Shown in pieces: positions 26,082 to 34,919 of a stretch of 64,000 nt of DNA. The stretch's first letter is position 1, and each line of letters starts with the position of its first letter. The stretch covers positions 372,001 through 436,000 of the forward strand of contig NZ_AP031497.1 of assembly GCF_042853465.1 (NCBI RefSeq), written 5' to 3'. Position numbers and translations under genes: made by a program. The notes beneath the pieces are model-generated. The model was given only the letters and a program-made list of their open reading frames with translations, had not been told where the DNA came from and ran no database searches. This DNA comes from Simiduia litorea (GTDB lineage Bacteria > Pseudomonadota > Gammaproteobacteria > Pseudomonadales > Cellvibrionaceae).

Positions 26082-27641
26082 TTAGGGCGTGGTAATAATC
26101 TGCGCTATTTTTTGCTCTAATACATCGTAAGTGAAAGGTTTGGTTACATAGGCGCAAATACCCGAAGATAAAATTTCTTCTATGCGTTTTTCGTTGCTGT
26201 AACCGCTGGATATGATGGCTTTAATTTTGGGATTTACTTGCTTCATCGCTTCGAATAATTGCTGCCCGTTCATTTCTGGCATCAACATATCGAGCACGAC
26301 GAGATCGAAATCTCGCCAGTGATCTCGATAGTAGCTAAGCGCTTCCATTGGGCTGCTGAAGGTATAGACCTGGTGACCGTGTAAGCTAAAGAGCTGTTCG
26401 GAATAGGTGAGAACCATGGCTTCATCATCCACAATGAGCATGGTAATTTTGGGTGCAGTGGCTCTCGTGGTCGCGGGCTTGCTCGACGCCAGCGGTGGCT
26501 CACCGAGTGGCAACAGAATCTCGAAGAGGCTCCCCTTGTCCGGTGTACTAATGCAGCTAATGGCACCGCGGTGTAAGTGCATTGTGCCGTAGCTGGTCGC
26601 CAAACCCATGCCCATGCCTGCGCCGCTGCTAACGCCCTTAGTGGTGAAAAAGGGCTCGAAAATATGGGACATAACATCTTCATCCATACCGTTGCCCGTG
26701 TCTTCAATGCGCAAACGCAGGTATTCGCCGTTTGGCACTTTGAATTCACCCACTTGAATTTGCGTGTTCAGTGTGACGTTTTCGGTTTGGATGGTGAGGG
26801 TGCCGCCCTTAGGCATCGCATCGCGAGCGTTGAGGCAGAGGTTAAGTAAGGCATTTTTTATTTGCGTTGCCTCGCCTAAAAAATACGGAGTGTGGGCGTC
26901 TAAGCGGGTGTTTAGGTCGATATTGCGCGGGAAGGTGTGCTTAATAATGGAGGTGGTGTCGGCCACTAGGTCGTGTAAATTACACTGCTTGAATTGATAG
27001 GAGCCCTTGCGCGCAAAGGTCATGAGTTGCTGGGTAAGGTTTGCCGCTGAGGTGGCCGTGCTAATAATTCGCCTGGCCTGCTGACCGACCTCATGTTGTG
27101 ACGCTATCTTTTCGATAATCTCTGCGTAGCCGATGATACCGTGAATTAAATTGTTAAAATCGTGTGAGATACCGCCAGCGAGCTGCCCGATGGCTTGCAT
27201 TTTTTGCGCTTGCCGCAGCTCCTCTTCTAATAGCCGTTGTTTGGTAATGTCCGAGCCAATGCTGAGGGCGCCAATAGGCTCGCCTGACTCGTCGAGTAGA
27301 ATTTTATTGGTCCAGTTTATCCAGACTCTTTCGCCGTTTCTTTTAACATTTTCGTTAATGTTGAAGGCGTATTTTTCTGGATGCTGACAGATATCATCCA
27401 TCAGGGGCCTAAGATCTCGTCCCGTGGTTTCGCCCTCGGGCACAATGGTATCCATGACATGTTTACCGATAATCTCATCGGCGCTATAACCGAAAAACTT
27501 CTGCGCATATTCATTGAAGAAGGTGATGATGCCATCGCGATTCCAGCGCAGAATGATCGCATTGGCATTCTCCACTAACTCTCTGTAGCGCTCTTCGCTG
27601 GCTTTAAGTTGGCTATAGAGTTGGGCTGATTCCCGGCTCAT
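26082..27641 (-). CDS. PAS-domain hybrid histidine kinase with receiver domain
   Basis: A 519-residue cytoplasmic two-component kinase. ATG 27641 is preferred to GTG 27647 because GAGAGGT fits its spacing. Order: PAS domain (about 17-135, ELVENANAIILRWNRDG, FFNEYAQKFFGYSADEIIGK), PAC segment, the H-box GGISHDFNNLIHGIIGYAE with phospho-His160, an ATPase domain (NLCLNARDAMPKGG; IEDTGNGMD; FEPFFTTK; GAGMGMGLATSYG), then a receiver domain (TMLIVDDEAMVL; phospho-Asp in LVVLDMLMPEMNG; Lys in YVTKPF). No membrane segments or signal peptide are present, so it senses a cytoplasmic cue, perhaps redox or a ligand in PAS. The missing output suggests phosphorelay to a separate protein. It is divergent from the TonB receptor gene, which it might regulate. 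Confidence 0.93.
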   Translation of the reverse strand: MSRESAQLYSQLKASEERYRELVENANAIILRWNRDGIITFFNEYAQKFFGYSADEIIGKHVMDTIVPEGETTGRDLRPLMDDICQHPEKYAFNINENVKRNGERVWINWTNKILLDESGEPIGALSIGSDITKQRLLEEELRQAQKMQAIGQLAGGISHDFNNLIHGIIGYAEIIEKIASQHEVGQQARRIISTATSAANLTQQLMTFARKGSYQFKQCNLHDLVADTTSIIKHTFPRNIDLNTRLDAHTPYFLGEATQIKNALLNLCLNARDAMPKGGTLTIQTENVTLNTQIQVGEFKVPNGEYLRLRIEDTGNGMDEDVMSHIFEPFFTTKGVSSGAGMGMGLATSYGTMHLHRGAISCISTPDKGSLFEILLPLGEPPLASSKPATTRATAPKITMLIVDDEAMVLTYSEQLFSLHGHQVYTFSSPMEALSYYRDHWRDFDLVVLDMLMPEMNGQQLFEAMKQVNPKIKAIISSGYSNEKRIEEILSSGICAYVTKPFTYDVLEQKIAQIITTP

Positions 27642-27886
27642 GGTCACCTCTCCCTAGGTAGTGCCTACGTATAGTAGCAGCATGGTCTGGCCAGCGTTAA
27701 GTGTCAAAACCTGTCAGTAAGTGATTTCTACGTCGTTGATTAATAAAAACTTTTGCCTTCCTTCGCAGCCCTCCTGGCGCATCAGTACAATTTTATGTGT
27801 ACTTTATACTGGATATTGTATACAGTTTTGTTGTCGCTTCTGATAGGCGACATCTCATCGGTTAACAATAAGAAAGAGGACTCATC

Positions 27887-30871
27887 ATGCCTAGCGGCCA
27901 AAACAACGTCTGGGGTTGGCGTCAATCCGCCCTTGCGCTCGCCATTGCTTCAACACTTGCCATAAGCCCAACCTTTGCTGCGGAAACTAGCAACGGTTCG
28001 CTCAAGGGCGTCGTCACCAATAGCAGCGGCGTTGCTGTCAGTAACGCCAGTATCCTTGTGCGCCATAAAGATAAGGGCTTTACGCGCACCATGAATACCA
28101 ATAGTCAGGGCCAATATCTCCTGCGTAACTTGCCCGTGGGTGAATACGAACTCGTGGTTAGCAAAGATGGTTTCAGCGACGTATCGGCAAGCTCGGTGGC
28201 GATTCAGGTAGGCCGGTCGGCCATATACGACGGTCAGTTGATTGCCGTTGGCGTCGATATGGAGACCATTGAGGTGCTCGGCACAATGAAGCGGTTAGTG
28301 GATACCGGATCTTCAACGGCCGGTATTGTGGTGACTCAAGACCAGCTTAAATCTATGCCGGTAGCAAATGGCTTCGAGGCTATGGCCGTGCTCGCGCCTG
28401 GGGTGAGTTCGTCAAGTCAATTTGGCGCGTCGAGTTTTGGCGGGGCCTCGTCTGCAGAAAATATTTATTATCTAAATGGTTTGAATGTCAGCACTATTCG
28501 CAAGGGCATAGGTTCGATTCCATTGCCTTGGGAAGCCATTTCACAAACCGAAATCAAAACCGGTGCCATCAATCCTGAATTTGGTGGTGCACTTGGGGGT
28601 GTAGTGAATGCTGTGTCAAAGTCTGGCGGTAATGACTTTGAGTTTGGCGGCTCCTACAAAATTGATCCGAACGCTGGCCGTACCTACCATAAGTCGGTAT
28701 TCGATAGCGATGGTGACTACGCCATTAATAACGATCAAAGTGAGCTGACCTTTCAGGAAGTTAATCTGTGGGCCAGCGGTTCCATTATTGAAGACAAAAT
28801 GTTTTTCTATGGTTTATACAACCCTAGAAAAACGGATGATCAGTGGGCCAGTGGTAGTAGCTTCTATGACCGCACGGCACAAGAGGATCGATGGTTGGTC
28901 AGTCTCGACTACCAAATAACCGAAAACCACCGGGTCGATGTCACGGCGATTAATTATGGTCGCGAGGGTGATTACAATACGAGCCCCTATTCACCCGATG
29001 AAAATAGCGTAGGTGCTGTCACAAGTAATGCCAAATTTGAAACCGGGGGCGAAGTGTATGGTGCACATTATAGTGGCCAGATAACCGATGCCTTCTCGGT
29101 GGATGTGGTTGCAGGTAGAACAATCGAATCTGTGTTTGATCGGTCAAACAGCAGTCTGCCGGGGGTATGGGATTGTCGAAACGGGAGTTGTGTGGCCTAC
29201 AGTAACCATTCTAATTCGAGTATTGCTGAAGAAGAATATATTCGAGATCAAATAAAAATAGATTTGCGCTACGATTTAGATAACCACTCATTGCAGTTCG
29301 GTATCGATAACACCCGTTTAGATGTGGATTATCTATCTACGCAAAACGGCGCAGGCGACGCGCGCGGTTGGTGGAGTATCAAGCGTGCCGGTGCAGACGA
29401 TATTTCAACCGCGCCTGAGGGTGCGACCATTGTTGAGCGTCGTATTCGAGATCGCGGCACCAGCTCAACCGTATCGAGTAACGCATTCTATGTGCAGGAC
29501 TCTTGGCAGATAGGTGAAAATTGGTTGTTGAACTTAGGTGCTCGCTACGAGCAGTTTGAAAACGCGGTAACCGGTGGCGAGAAGTATGTCGATACCAACG
29601 GTTGGTCGCCGCGGGTGCAAGCCGTTTGGGATGTGTATGGCGATGGTGATACCAAAGCGTTCGCTTCATTCGGTCGCTACTACCAGCCGGTGTCTGCAAA
29701 TATGAACATTACGCAAGGCTCCTATTCTCGTGAGGTATTCGATTACTACGCGCCCGATCAACTGGATGCTGATGGACGTCCCATACTAGAAGCGGATGGA
29801 TCGCCGTCGCATGGTGCAGCTTATCGCGATACCTATGTGCGCCAGGCGGGTATTGTAGAGCCTGCGCTGATTGCCAGTGGTAGCTTAAAAGGGATGTATA
29901 ACGATGAGTTCACGCTAGGCTTTGAAACCGTGGTGATGGACAACATGGTCGTCGGTGTGCGCGGTGTCTATCGCGACTTAAAACGGTCGATTGAAGATAC
30001 GGATATCAAACCCGTACTGGCCAAATACCTTGCCGACAATGGCATCGAAGATAATGTTGGCCAAGGTTCTTACTATGTTCTACATAATCCAGGTGAAGCT
30101 ACCAATATCAGTTATGACTTCAACCAAGATGGTGTGATTGAAGCGGCGGAAAATGTTGTGCTGAGTGCTGCCGATTTGCAATTGCCAAAAGCAGAGCGCA
30201 AATATTTGGCATTGGAAACAACCTTCCGTGGTCAGATCTTAGACAACGTATATCTGGATGCGTCTTACGTGTTATCCCATAGTTACGGTAATACGGAAGG
30301 ATTGGTGCGAACGGATAATGGTCAAGCAGATCCAGGTTGGACTACCTCGTACGATTACGGCGACTTAATGGATCATGGCAAAGGCGACCTGCCTAATGAC
30401 CATCGTCATGCTTTCAAAGTGGCGGGTTTCTATGACATCACCCATGACTTAACCCTTGGTTTGGTGTCATCGCTAACCTCTGGTGCACCGAAGAACTATT
30501 TCTCTATGCATCCGGCGGGCGTGGATAGCTGCGCGCCTGGCAGCGCCTGGGAAGCTTGTGTGTCTAGGGAGTATGGTGCCGCATCGTTTTACGATGAAAA
30601 CGGTAATCCCGCTCCTCGCGGATCTGCAGGGCGCTTAGATTGGTTACTAAACGTTGATATGTCCTTGGCTTACAATCTAGATTTAAGCGTAGGGAGAGTG
30701 AACTTAAAAGGCACGGTTTACAATTTGTTCAACGCATCGACAGCAACCGCTGTTAATGAAGAGCGCACGATTAACACGAGCTCCGGTCTGGCGGTAAATC
30801 CAAACTATGGATTGACCTCCGTTCAGCAGGCTCCACGTTATGTATCACTGGAAGCTCGCTACGAGTTTTAA
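27887..30871 (+). CDS. TonB-dependent receptor with carboxypeptidase-regulatory-like domain
   Basis: A 994-residue outer-membrane receptor of the Oar-like type. Signal peptide 1-32 (ends SPTFAA). Residues 36-115 are a carboxypeptidase-D regulatory-like Ig domain (LKGVVTNSSGVAVSNASIL, GQYLLRNLPVGEYELVVSKDGF); the plug follows (about 130-245, YYLNGLNVSTIRKGIGSIPL, GGALGGVVNAVSKSGGNDFEF), then a beta-barrel ending SLEARYEF, with the terminal Phe needed by the BAM machinery. No TonB box is obvious. Such receptors import carbohydrate oligomers or peptides in marine polysaccharide degraders; the substrate cannot be inferred. AGAGGA precedes ATG, and a hairpin terminator follows. Confidence 0.93.
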   Translation: MPSGQNNVWGWRQSALALAIASTLAISPTFAAETSNGSLKGVVTNSSGVAVSNASILVRHKDKGFTRTMNTNSQGQYLLRNLPVGEYELVVSKDGFSDVSASSVAIQVGRSAIYDGQLIAVGVDMETIEVLGTMKRLVDTGSSTAGIVVTQDQLKSMPVANGFEAMAVLAPGVSSSSQFGASSFGGASSAENIYYLNGLNVSTIRKGIGSIPLPWEAISQTEIKTGAINPEFGGALGGVVNAVSKSGGNDFEFGGSYKIDPNAGRTYHKSVFDSDGDYAINNDQSELTFQEVNLWASGSIIEDKMFFYGLYNPRKTDDQWASGSSFYDRTAQEDRWLVSLDYQITENHRVDVTAINYGREGDYNTSPYSPDENSVGAVTSNAKFETGGEVYGAHYSGQITDAFSVDVVAGRTIESVFDRSNSSLPGVWDCRNGSCVAYSNHSNSSIAEEEYIRDQIKIDLRYDLDNHSLQFGIDNTRLDVDYLSTQNGAGDARGWWSIKRAGADDISTAPEGATIVERRIRDRGTSSTVSSNAFYVQDSWQIGENWLLNLGARYEQFENAVTGGEKYVDTNGWSPRVQAVWDVYGDGDTKAFASFGRYYQPVSANMNITQGSYSREVFDYYAPDQLDADGRPILEADGSPSHGAAYRDTYVRQAGIVEPALIASGSLKGMYNDEFTLGFETVVMDNMVVGVRGVYRDLKRSIEDTDIKPVLAKYLADNGIEDNVGQGSYYVLHNPGEATNISYDFNQDGVIEAAENVVLSAADLQLPKAERKYLALETTFRGQILDNVYLDASYVLSHSYGNTEGLVRTDNGQADPGWTTSYDYGDLMDHGKGDLPNDHRHAFKVAGFYDITHDLTLGLVSSLTSGAPKNYFSMHPAGVDSCAPGSAWEACVSREYGAASFYDENGNPAPRGSAGRLDWLLNVDMSLAYNLDLSVGRVNLKGTVYNLFNASTATAVNEERTINTSSGLAVNPNYGLTSVQQAPRYVSLEARYEF

Positions 30872-30883
30872 GGTGAAAAGTAT

Positions 30884-30913
30884 GTAAGCCGGCCCGGGTT
30901 CCGGCCGGCTTAC
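30884..30913 (+). terminator. Terminator of the TonB-dependent receptor gene
   Basis: GTAAGCCGG and CCGGCTTAC form a nine-base stem with a GC-rich interior, 12 bases after the stop codon and followed by ATTTTGC. Confidence 0.75.
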
Positions 30914-31469
30914 ATTTTGCTCTTCCTTCCTCATTGATCCCAGAATGGTGTATCAACTTGATGTGCGCAGCCGCCAACTCCTTTAGCTGTGCACTTTTTT
31001 GTATCAGCCTTTGCATCGTTATCGCGCAGAAAAATCTACTTTACAAACGTTAATTTTCGTCGCATATTAAAAGCAACAGTAAGACGCAAGCTGAAATGAC
31101 TTAAACCGGATGTTCGTGCGAGAGAGATCTAGCAGAAAATTTGGGTTTGATCGCGAGGCGTTCTTGCCGCTCCTTTGGCCAAGCGCCTCCTGTGTGAAAC
31201 TCTTCACGCAATTGTCATCTTCGCTCTGCATACTGGTACTTCATAAATTACTTTAAGTCTTCGGCTAAAGTAATAATTATTCAATGATGTTTACTAAAGG
31301 GGGGGTGCACTTTCTTGTTGTAAGGGCGTTGATAGCAAGCCTCACTCTTGGTTGCTCAGCGTTTAGAAATCCAGCGTTACACAGTTTATGCAGCTAGGGA
31401 ATTCGGCGGCAGAAAGATTGTTTCAGCATTGGCCGGCCCTGTTACTTGAAACCAATGGAGTCTTACCTC
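30914..31469. other. Intergenic region before phoH
   Basis: About 550 bases with no convincing gene. It holds one short inverted repeat, ATTACTTTA/TAAAGTAAT around a ten-base loop (31247-31274), which could be an operator or a small hairpin upstream of phoH. A possible 36-codon frame starting at 31287 lacks a ribosome site. I see no clear promoter hexamers or pho box. Confidence 0.5.
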
Positions 31470-32288
31470 ATGGCGAAAAGATCGCAAGCGCGACGCAAAA
31501 ACTACGACGAACAATATTCAGATAAAAAACAAAAGAAAGGTAGCCGCAACGGCCGCAAGCATCAAACCAGCCATCACAGTAATATCGTCGAGCTTAATGC
31601 TCACTACAATACAACCGACACTGCCTACTCAACCCAACGCTCCAATCAACCGCTCAAAGCCCGAACCCCTGCCCAGCAAACTTACATCAACGCCATCAAA
31701 AATAACGCGCTAACCTTTGGCATTGGCCCCGCCGGTACTGGCAAGAGTTATTGTGCTGGTGCTTTGGCTGCACAGGCTTTGGAATCTGGTGAGGTGGAGC
31801 GTATTATTATTACACGCCCCGCCGTTGAGGCCGGTGAAAATCTAGGCTTCCTGCCGGGTGGTTTGGATGAAAAATTTGCAGTGTATATCGATGCCTTCCG
31901 CGATATTCTCAACGAGCGTTTAGGGTCCGGCACCGTAGACTACTGCTTGCGGCACGGCCGTATTGTGGCGGCGCCCTTGGCGTTTATGCGCGGTAAAACA
32001 TTTGATGAAAAAACATTTGTTATCTTGGATGAAGCGCAAAACACCAGCCTTGCGCAAATGAAAATGTTTTTAACCCGCATTGGTGAACGCTGTAAGGTGG
32101 TTATTAATGGCGATATCAAACAAAGCGATATTCGCGGTAAAAGCGGCTTGGCCGATGCGGTCAATCGCTTGCAAGGTGTTAATAACGTGTTTGTTCACGA
32201 GTTCGAGCGCGCCGATATTGTACGCAGTGGTTTAGTGCGGGAAATAATCGAGCTCTATGAGCCTGATGAGGCGGAGGTAGAGGTATAG
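31470..32288 (+). CDS. phoH: PhoH family ATPase
   Basis: A 272-residue cytoplasmic P-loop protein of the PhoH family, phosphate-starvation-induced in E. coli and linked to RNA metabolism. ATG 31470 follows GGAG by 10 bases; it is preferred over an upstream TTG. After a basic, Lys/Arg-rich N-terminal stretch of about 70 residues, the Walker A motif is GIGPAGTGKSYCAGALAAQ and Walker B is FVILDEAQNTSLAQMK, with INGDIKQSD and SGLADAV typical of the family. The length fits the short PhoH proteins, not the larger PhoH2 fusion. It is a single-gene unit ending in a strong terminator. Confidence 0.9.
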   Translation: MAKRSQARRKNYDEQYSDKKQKKGSRNGRKHQTSHHSNIVELNAHYNTTDTAYSTQRSNQPLKARTPAQQTYINAIKNNALTFGIGPAGTGKSYCAGALAAQALESGEVERIIITRPAVEAGENLGFLPGGLDEKFAVYIDAFRDILNERLGSGTVDYCLRHGRIVAAPLAFMRGKTFDEKTFVILDEAQNTSLAQMKMFLTRIGERCKVVINGDIKQSDIRGKSGLADAVNRLQGVNNVFVHEFERADIVRSGLVREIIELYEPDEAEVEV

Positions 32289-32341
32289 CAGAGGCTATTT
32301 TTTTGGCTCTTAGGTGAGCGAAAAAATCAGTAATAGAAAAT

Positions 32342-32370
32342 AAAAAGGGGAAGTCAGGCTTCCCCTTTTT
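32342..32370. terminator. Bidirectional terminator between phoH and amtB
   Basis: AAAAAGGGGAAG and CTTCCCCTTTTT pair across a five-base loop; the A/T runs on both sides serve the convergent phoH and amtB genes. Confidence 0.9.
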
Positions 32371-32384
32371 ATTTCGTGCATTGG

Positions 32385-33596
32385 TTAATCGTGCGAGGTT
32401 GCGCCAATTTTATGGATGGCGAGATCAGCGCCATTAAATTCATCTTCTTCGCTAAGGCGAATACCAGAGACAAGGTCTACCACTTTGTACACTAGGTAGC
32501 CGCCGGCGAGCGCGATAAAGATGCCGAGCAGCGTGCCCACGAGTTGAGACAAAAAGCTAACGCCGCCCAAGCCACTGAAGGCTTCGAGCCCGAAGATTCC
32601 CGCGGCAATACCGCCCCAGGCGCCGCACACGCCGTGCAGAGGCCAAACACCTAATACATCGTCAACCGTGTGCCAGCGGTTCTGGATGAAGGTAAACAGC
32701 AATACGAAAATACCGCCGGCCACGGCGCCGGTCAGCAGCGCGCCGATGGGATGCATTAAATCCGAGCCGGCGCAGATAGCAACAAGGCCGGCGAGTGGGC
32801 CGTTGTGAATAAAACCAGGGTCTTTTTTGCCCACAATCATCGCAACCAACGTACCACCGACCATTGCCATTAAGCTGTTCACGGCCACCAAGCCACTGAT
32901 GCCCTCCAAGGTTTGTGCCGACATCACGTTAAAGCCAAACCAGCCGATGCATAAAATCCAAGCGCCAAGGGCTAGAAAAGGAATGTTTGAGGGAGCGAAC
33001 GCGACTACATTTCCGTTGCGCACGCGGCCGTTGCGCGTACCTAAAATGATGATGGCGGCCAAGGCAATCCAACCACCCACGGCGTGCACCACAACACTGC
33101 CGGCGAAATCGTGGAAGGGGTTGCCGAATTGTTGCGTTAACCAATCTTGCACGCCGTAATTACCGCCCCAGATCATGCCCTCAAACAACGGGTAGACGAG
33201 GCCCACCACGCAGGCTGCTGCTATTAACATGGGGTAGAATTTGGCGCGCTCGGCGACGCCACCGGAGATGATGGCGGGAATCGCGGCAGCGAAGGTTAAC
33301 AGGAAAAAGAATTTTACCAATTCGTAGCCATTATTTTGCGCAAGCGCCGTGGCTGAGGCAAAAAAGTGCGTGTCGTAGGCGACGTAATAGCCCACGAAAA
33401 AGTAAACCAGTGCCGAAACACCAAAATCCGTTAGAATTTTTACCAAGGCATTAACTTGGTTTTTCTGCCGTACCGTGCCCACCTCTAAAAAAGCGAAGCC
33501 CGCGTGCATGGCAAATACCATGATGGCACCGAGTAAAATAAAATAGGTGTTGGCGCTAGACACCAAGGTCTCTACGGCGCTATTAAGTGACTCCAT
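32385..33596 (-). CDS. amtB: Ammonium transporter Amt
   Basis: A 403-residue Amt-family channel for ammonium uptake in the inner membrane. ATG 33596 is preferred because AGGAG ends six bases before it, while the earlier ATG 33602 abuts that site. About eleven hydrophobic segments are seen, with the family motifs FAGSVVVHAVGGWIALAAI (conserved pore His), ILGTRNGR, LGAWILCIGWFGFNVMSAQ, and DDVLGVWPLHGVCGAWGGIAAGIF (second pore His). There is no signal peptide, unlike E. coli AmtB. A glnK partner is missing from the neighbourhood, which is less usual. The C-terminal tail (SEEDEFNGADLAIHKIGA) contains an SEEDEF.G.D motif common to the GlnK-interaction region. Confidence 0.95.
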   Translation of the reverse strand: MESLNSAVETLVSSANTYFILLGAIMVFAMHAGFAFLEVGTVRQKNQVNALVKILTDFGVSALVYFFVGYYVAYDTHFFASATALAQNNGYELVKFFFLLTFAAAIPAIISGGVAERAKFYPMLIAAACVVGLVYPLFEGMIWGGNYGVQDWLTQQFGNPFHDFAGSVVVHAVGGWIALAAIIILGTRNGRVRNGNVVAFAPSNIPFLALGAWILCIGWFGFNVMSAQTLEGISGLVAVNSLMAMVGGTLVAMIVGKKDPGFIHNGPLAGLVAICAGSDLMHPIGALLTGAVAGGIFVLLFTFIQNRWHTVDDVLGVWPLHGVCGAWGGIAAGIFGLEAFSGLGGVSFLSQLVGTLLGIFIALAGGYLVYKVVDLVSGIRLSEEDEFNGADLAIHKIGATSHD

Positions 33597-33827
33597 TTGC
33601 ATCTCCTGCGGTCTAAATTGGTGCAGTTTTTATTATTGGCACAGTATTGGTGCTCTTATGGTGTTGCTGAAACTGCGTAGTTATATTTTATGCTGTTGAT
33701 TTTTAAGTGCTTTCTTTCTCGAATAACCTATGCGCATGGAATACAGCAAAATCAGTGCCAGTGCGCACCAAATTGGCGCACTTGCGGTTTGCTTCTACCC
33801 TTACTAACGCTTGAGACCTAAACCCCT

Positions 33828-34346
33828 ATGGACTACGTTCCCGATTCGCAATTGGGCCATGAAGACCATCGCCCAGCAGCGAAGCGGCGATCGATCTCTG
33901 TGGTCATCCAGAACTTTGCGGCGCCAGCTAATGTTGGCGCTGTGTTTCGCAGTGCCGATGCCTTTGGTGTTACGCGTGTCTATTTATGTGGTGCCACTGT
34001 GGCTCCGCCTAATACCAAATTGCGCAGGCTCTCGCGCGCCGCGGAAAAGTATGTGCCCTATGAGGTGGTGGCCGATGCGGTGGCTGTCGTGAAGCAGCTA
34101 AAAGCCGAGGGCATGCAAATTATTAGCTTAGAGATTACAGCTAACAGCGTGCCGCTGGCTGACGTGCCCGTTGGCGATCAGCCGCTGTGTTTAATTTTAG
34201 GCACCGAAGATGAGGGTGTGGCGCCGGCATTGCTGGCGTTGTCTGATTGGGTGGTACACATCCCGATGTGTGGTCACAACTCATCGCTTAACGTCGGCAG
34301 TGCCTGTGCCGTGGCGCTGTACGAATTGGCGTATAAAGCGAGCTAG
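33828..34346 (+). CDS. SpoU-family RNA 2'-O-methyltransferase (TrmH-like)
   Basis: A 172-residue SPOUT methyltransferase with only the catalytic domain. Motif 1 is NFAAPANVGAVFRSADAFG, motif 2 is LCLILGTEDEGVAP, and motif 3 is HIPMCGHNSSLNVGSACAVALYE, all intact including the Asn, Arg and LNVGSA positions. Substrate is some tRNA or rRNA ribose; the short form resembles RNA methyltransferases of the TrmH group whose substrates vary, so no symbol is given. ATG 33828 follows ACGCTTGAGACC with no strong ribosome site. It is monocistronic by position. Confidence 0.88.
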   Translation: MDYVPDSQLGHEDHRPAAKRRSISVVIQNFAAPANVGAVFRSADAFGVTRVYLCGATVAPPNTKLRRLSRAAEKYVPYEVVADAVAVVKQLKAEGMQIISLEITANSVPLADVPVGDQPLCLILGTEDEGVAPALLALSDWVVHIPMCGHNSSLNVGSACAVALYELAYKAS

Positions 34347-34418
34347 CACTGGGCGCGCAGCGCGAGCTGTGGCACACTCGAGCGGCACGTCAATTTTACA
34401 ACAAAGGAGTGATGTTTT

Positions 34419-34919
34419 ATGGCTAGCTTAGCTGTGATAGACCCTATCGATGTACCCATTGGTGGTATAGCCACACTGCAACTGCAATTAGTGCCGCCTT
34501 TTAAAAATGCAGACCCAGGGCGCCCAGACAATTGGAGCATTTTGAATGAGGCGGGCGAGGTGGTTGACCCCAACAGCCTGCAAATTGTATTTAACGCAGA
34601 CTCTTGCCCCTACCAGCGTATGCGCGAGCGAGCGTTGATTATGGTTACGCTCACGACGGCGGGGTCTAACAAAAATGATCGCTTCAAGTTTTTTGGGAAT
34701 GGGCTTGAGTATGCCGAAGATAAAGAAGATGTGAATGACGATGTAACAACCGATTTGACCAAAGATGGCCAGACCTTGGTGTTCACTATTCAGAATCAAG
34801 GCGGCACAGAATCGACGGTTGATTTTGGCTTTTTAGTGTCGCGCAAAAATCTTCAAACCGGCGAGTTAAGTATTTTTGAGGGGCCTGATCCGATAATTAT
34901 CATTCGTCGACCGCAATAA
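34419..34919 (+). CDS. Small beta-rich protein of unknown function
   Basis: A 166-residue protein with a good AAAGGAG site before ATG. It has no signal peptide and no membrane segment. Its content is beta-strand-like (ATLQLQLVPPF, QTLVFTIQNQGG, STVDFGFLVSRK), and it starts with VIDPIDVP and ends with FEGPDPIIIIRRPQ. It may belong to the weakly described DP-EP protein group, but this is only a recollection. Its last 20 bases overlap the end of the convergent Ser/Thr kinase gene, so their transcripts are partly antisense. It may work with the kinase as a substrate or regulator, but nothing in the sequence proves that. Confidence 0.7.
   Translation: MASLAVIDPIDVPIGGIATLQLQLVPPFKNADPGRPDNWSILNEAGEVVDPNSLQIVFNADSCPYQRMRERALIMVTLTTAGSNKNDRFKFFGNGLEYAEDKEDVNDDVTTDLTKDGQTLVFTIQNQGGTESTVDFGFLVSRKNLQTGELSIFEGPDPIIIIRRPQ

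Noticed and set aside
31200..31240. Possible pho box upstream of phoH
   Set aside because: TTGTCAT occurs once, but the second half-site at the required spacing does not match.
31287..31397. A 36-codon frame with a lipoprotein-like signal (ASLTLGCSAF)
   Set aside because: No ribosome binding site and only twelve residues after the putative Cys, so it is probably chance.
33630..33660. Possible sigma-54 promoter (TTGGCACAGTATTGGTGC)
   Set aside because: The GC element is wrong and it points away from amtB, the only gene for which it would make sense.
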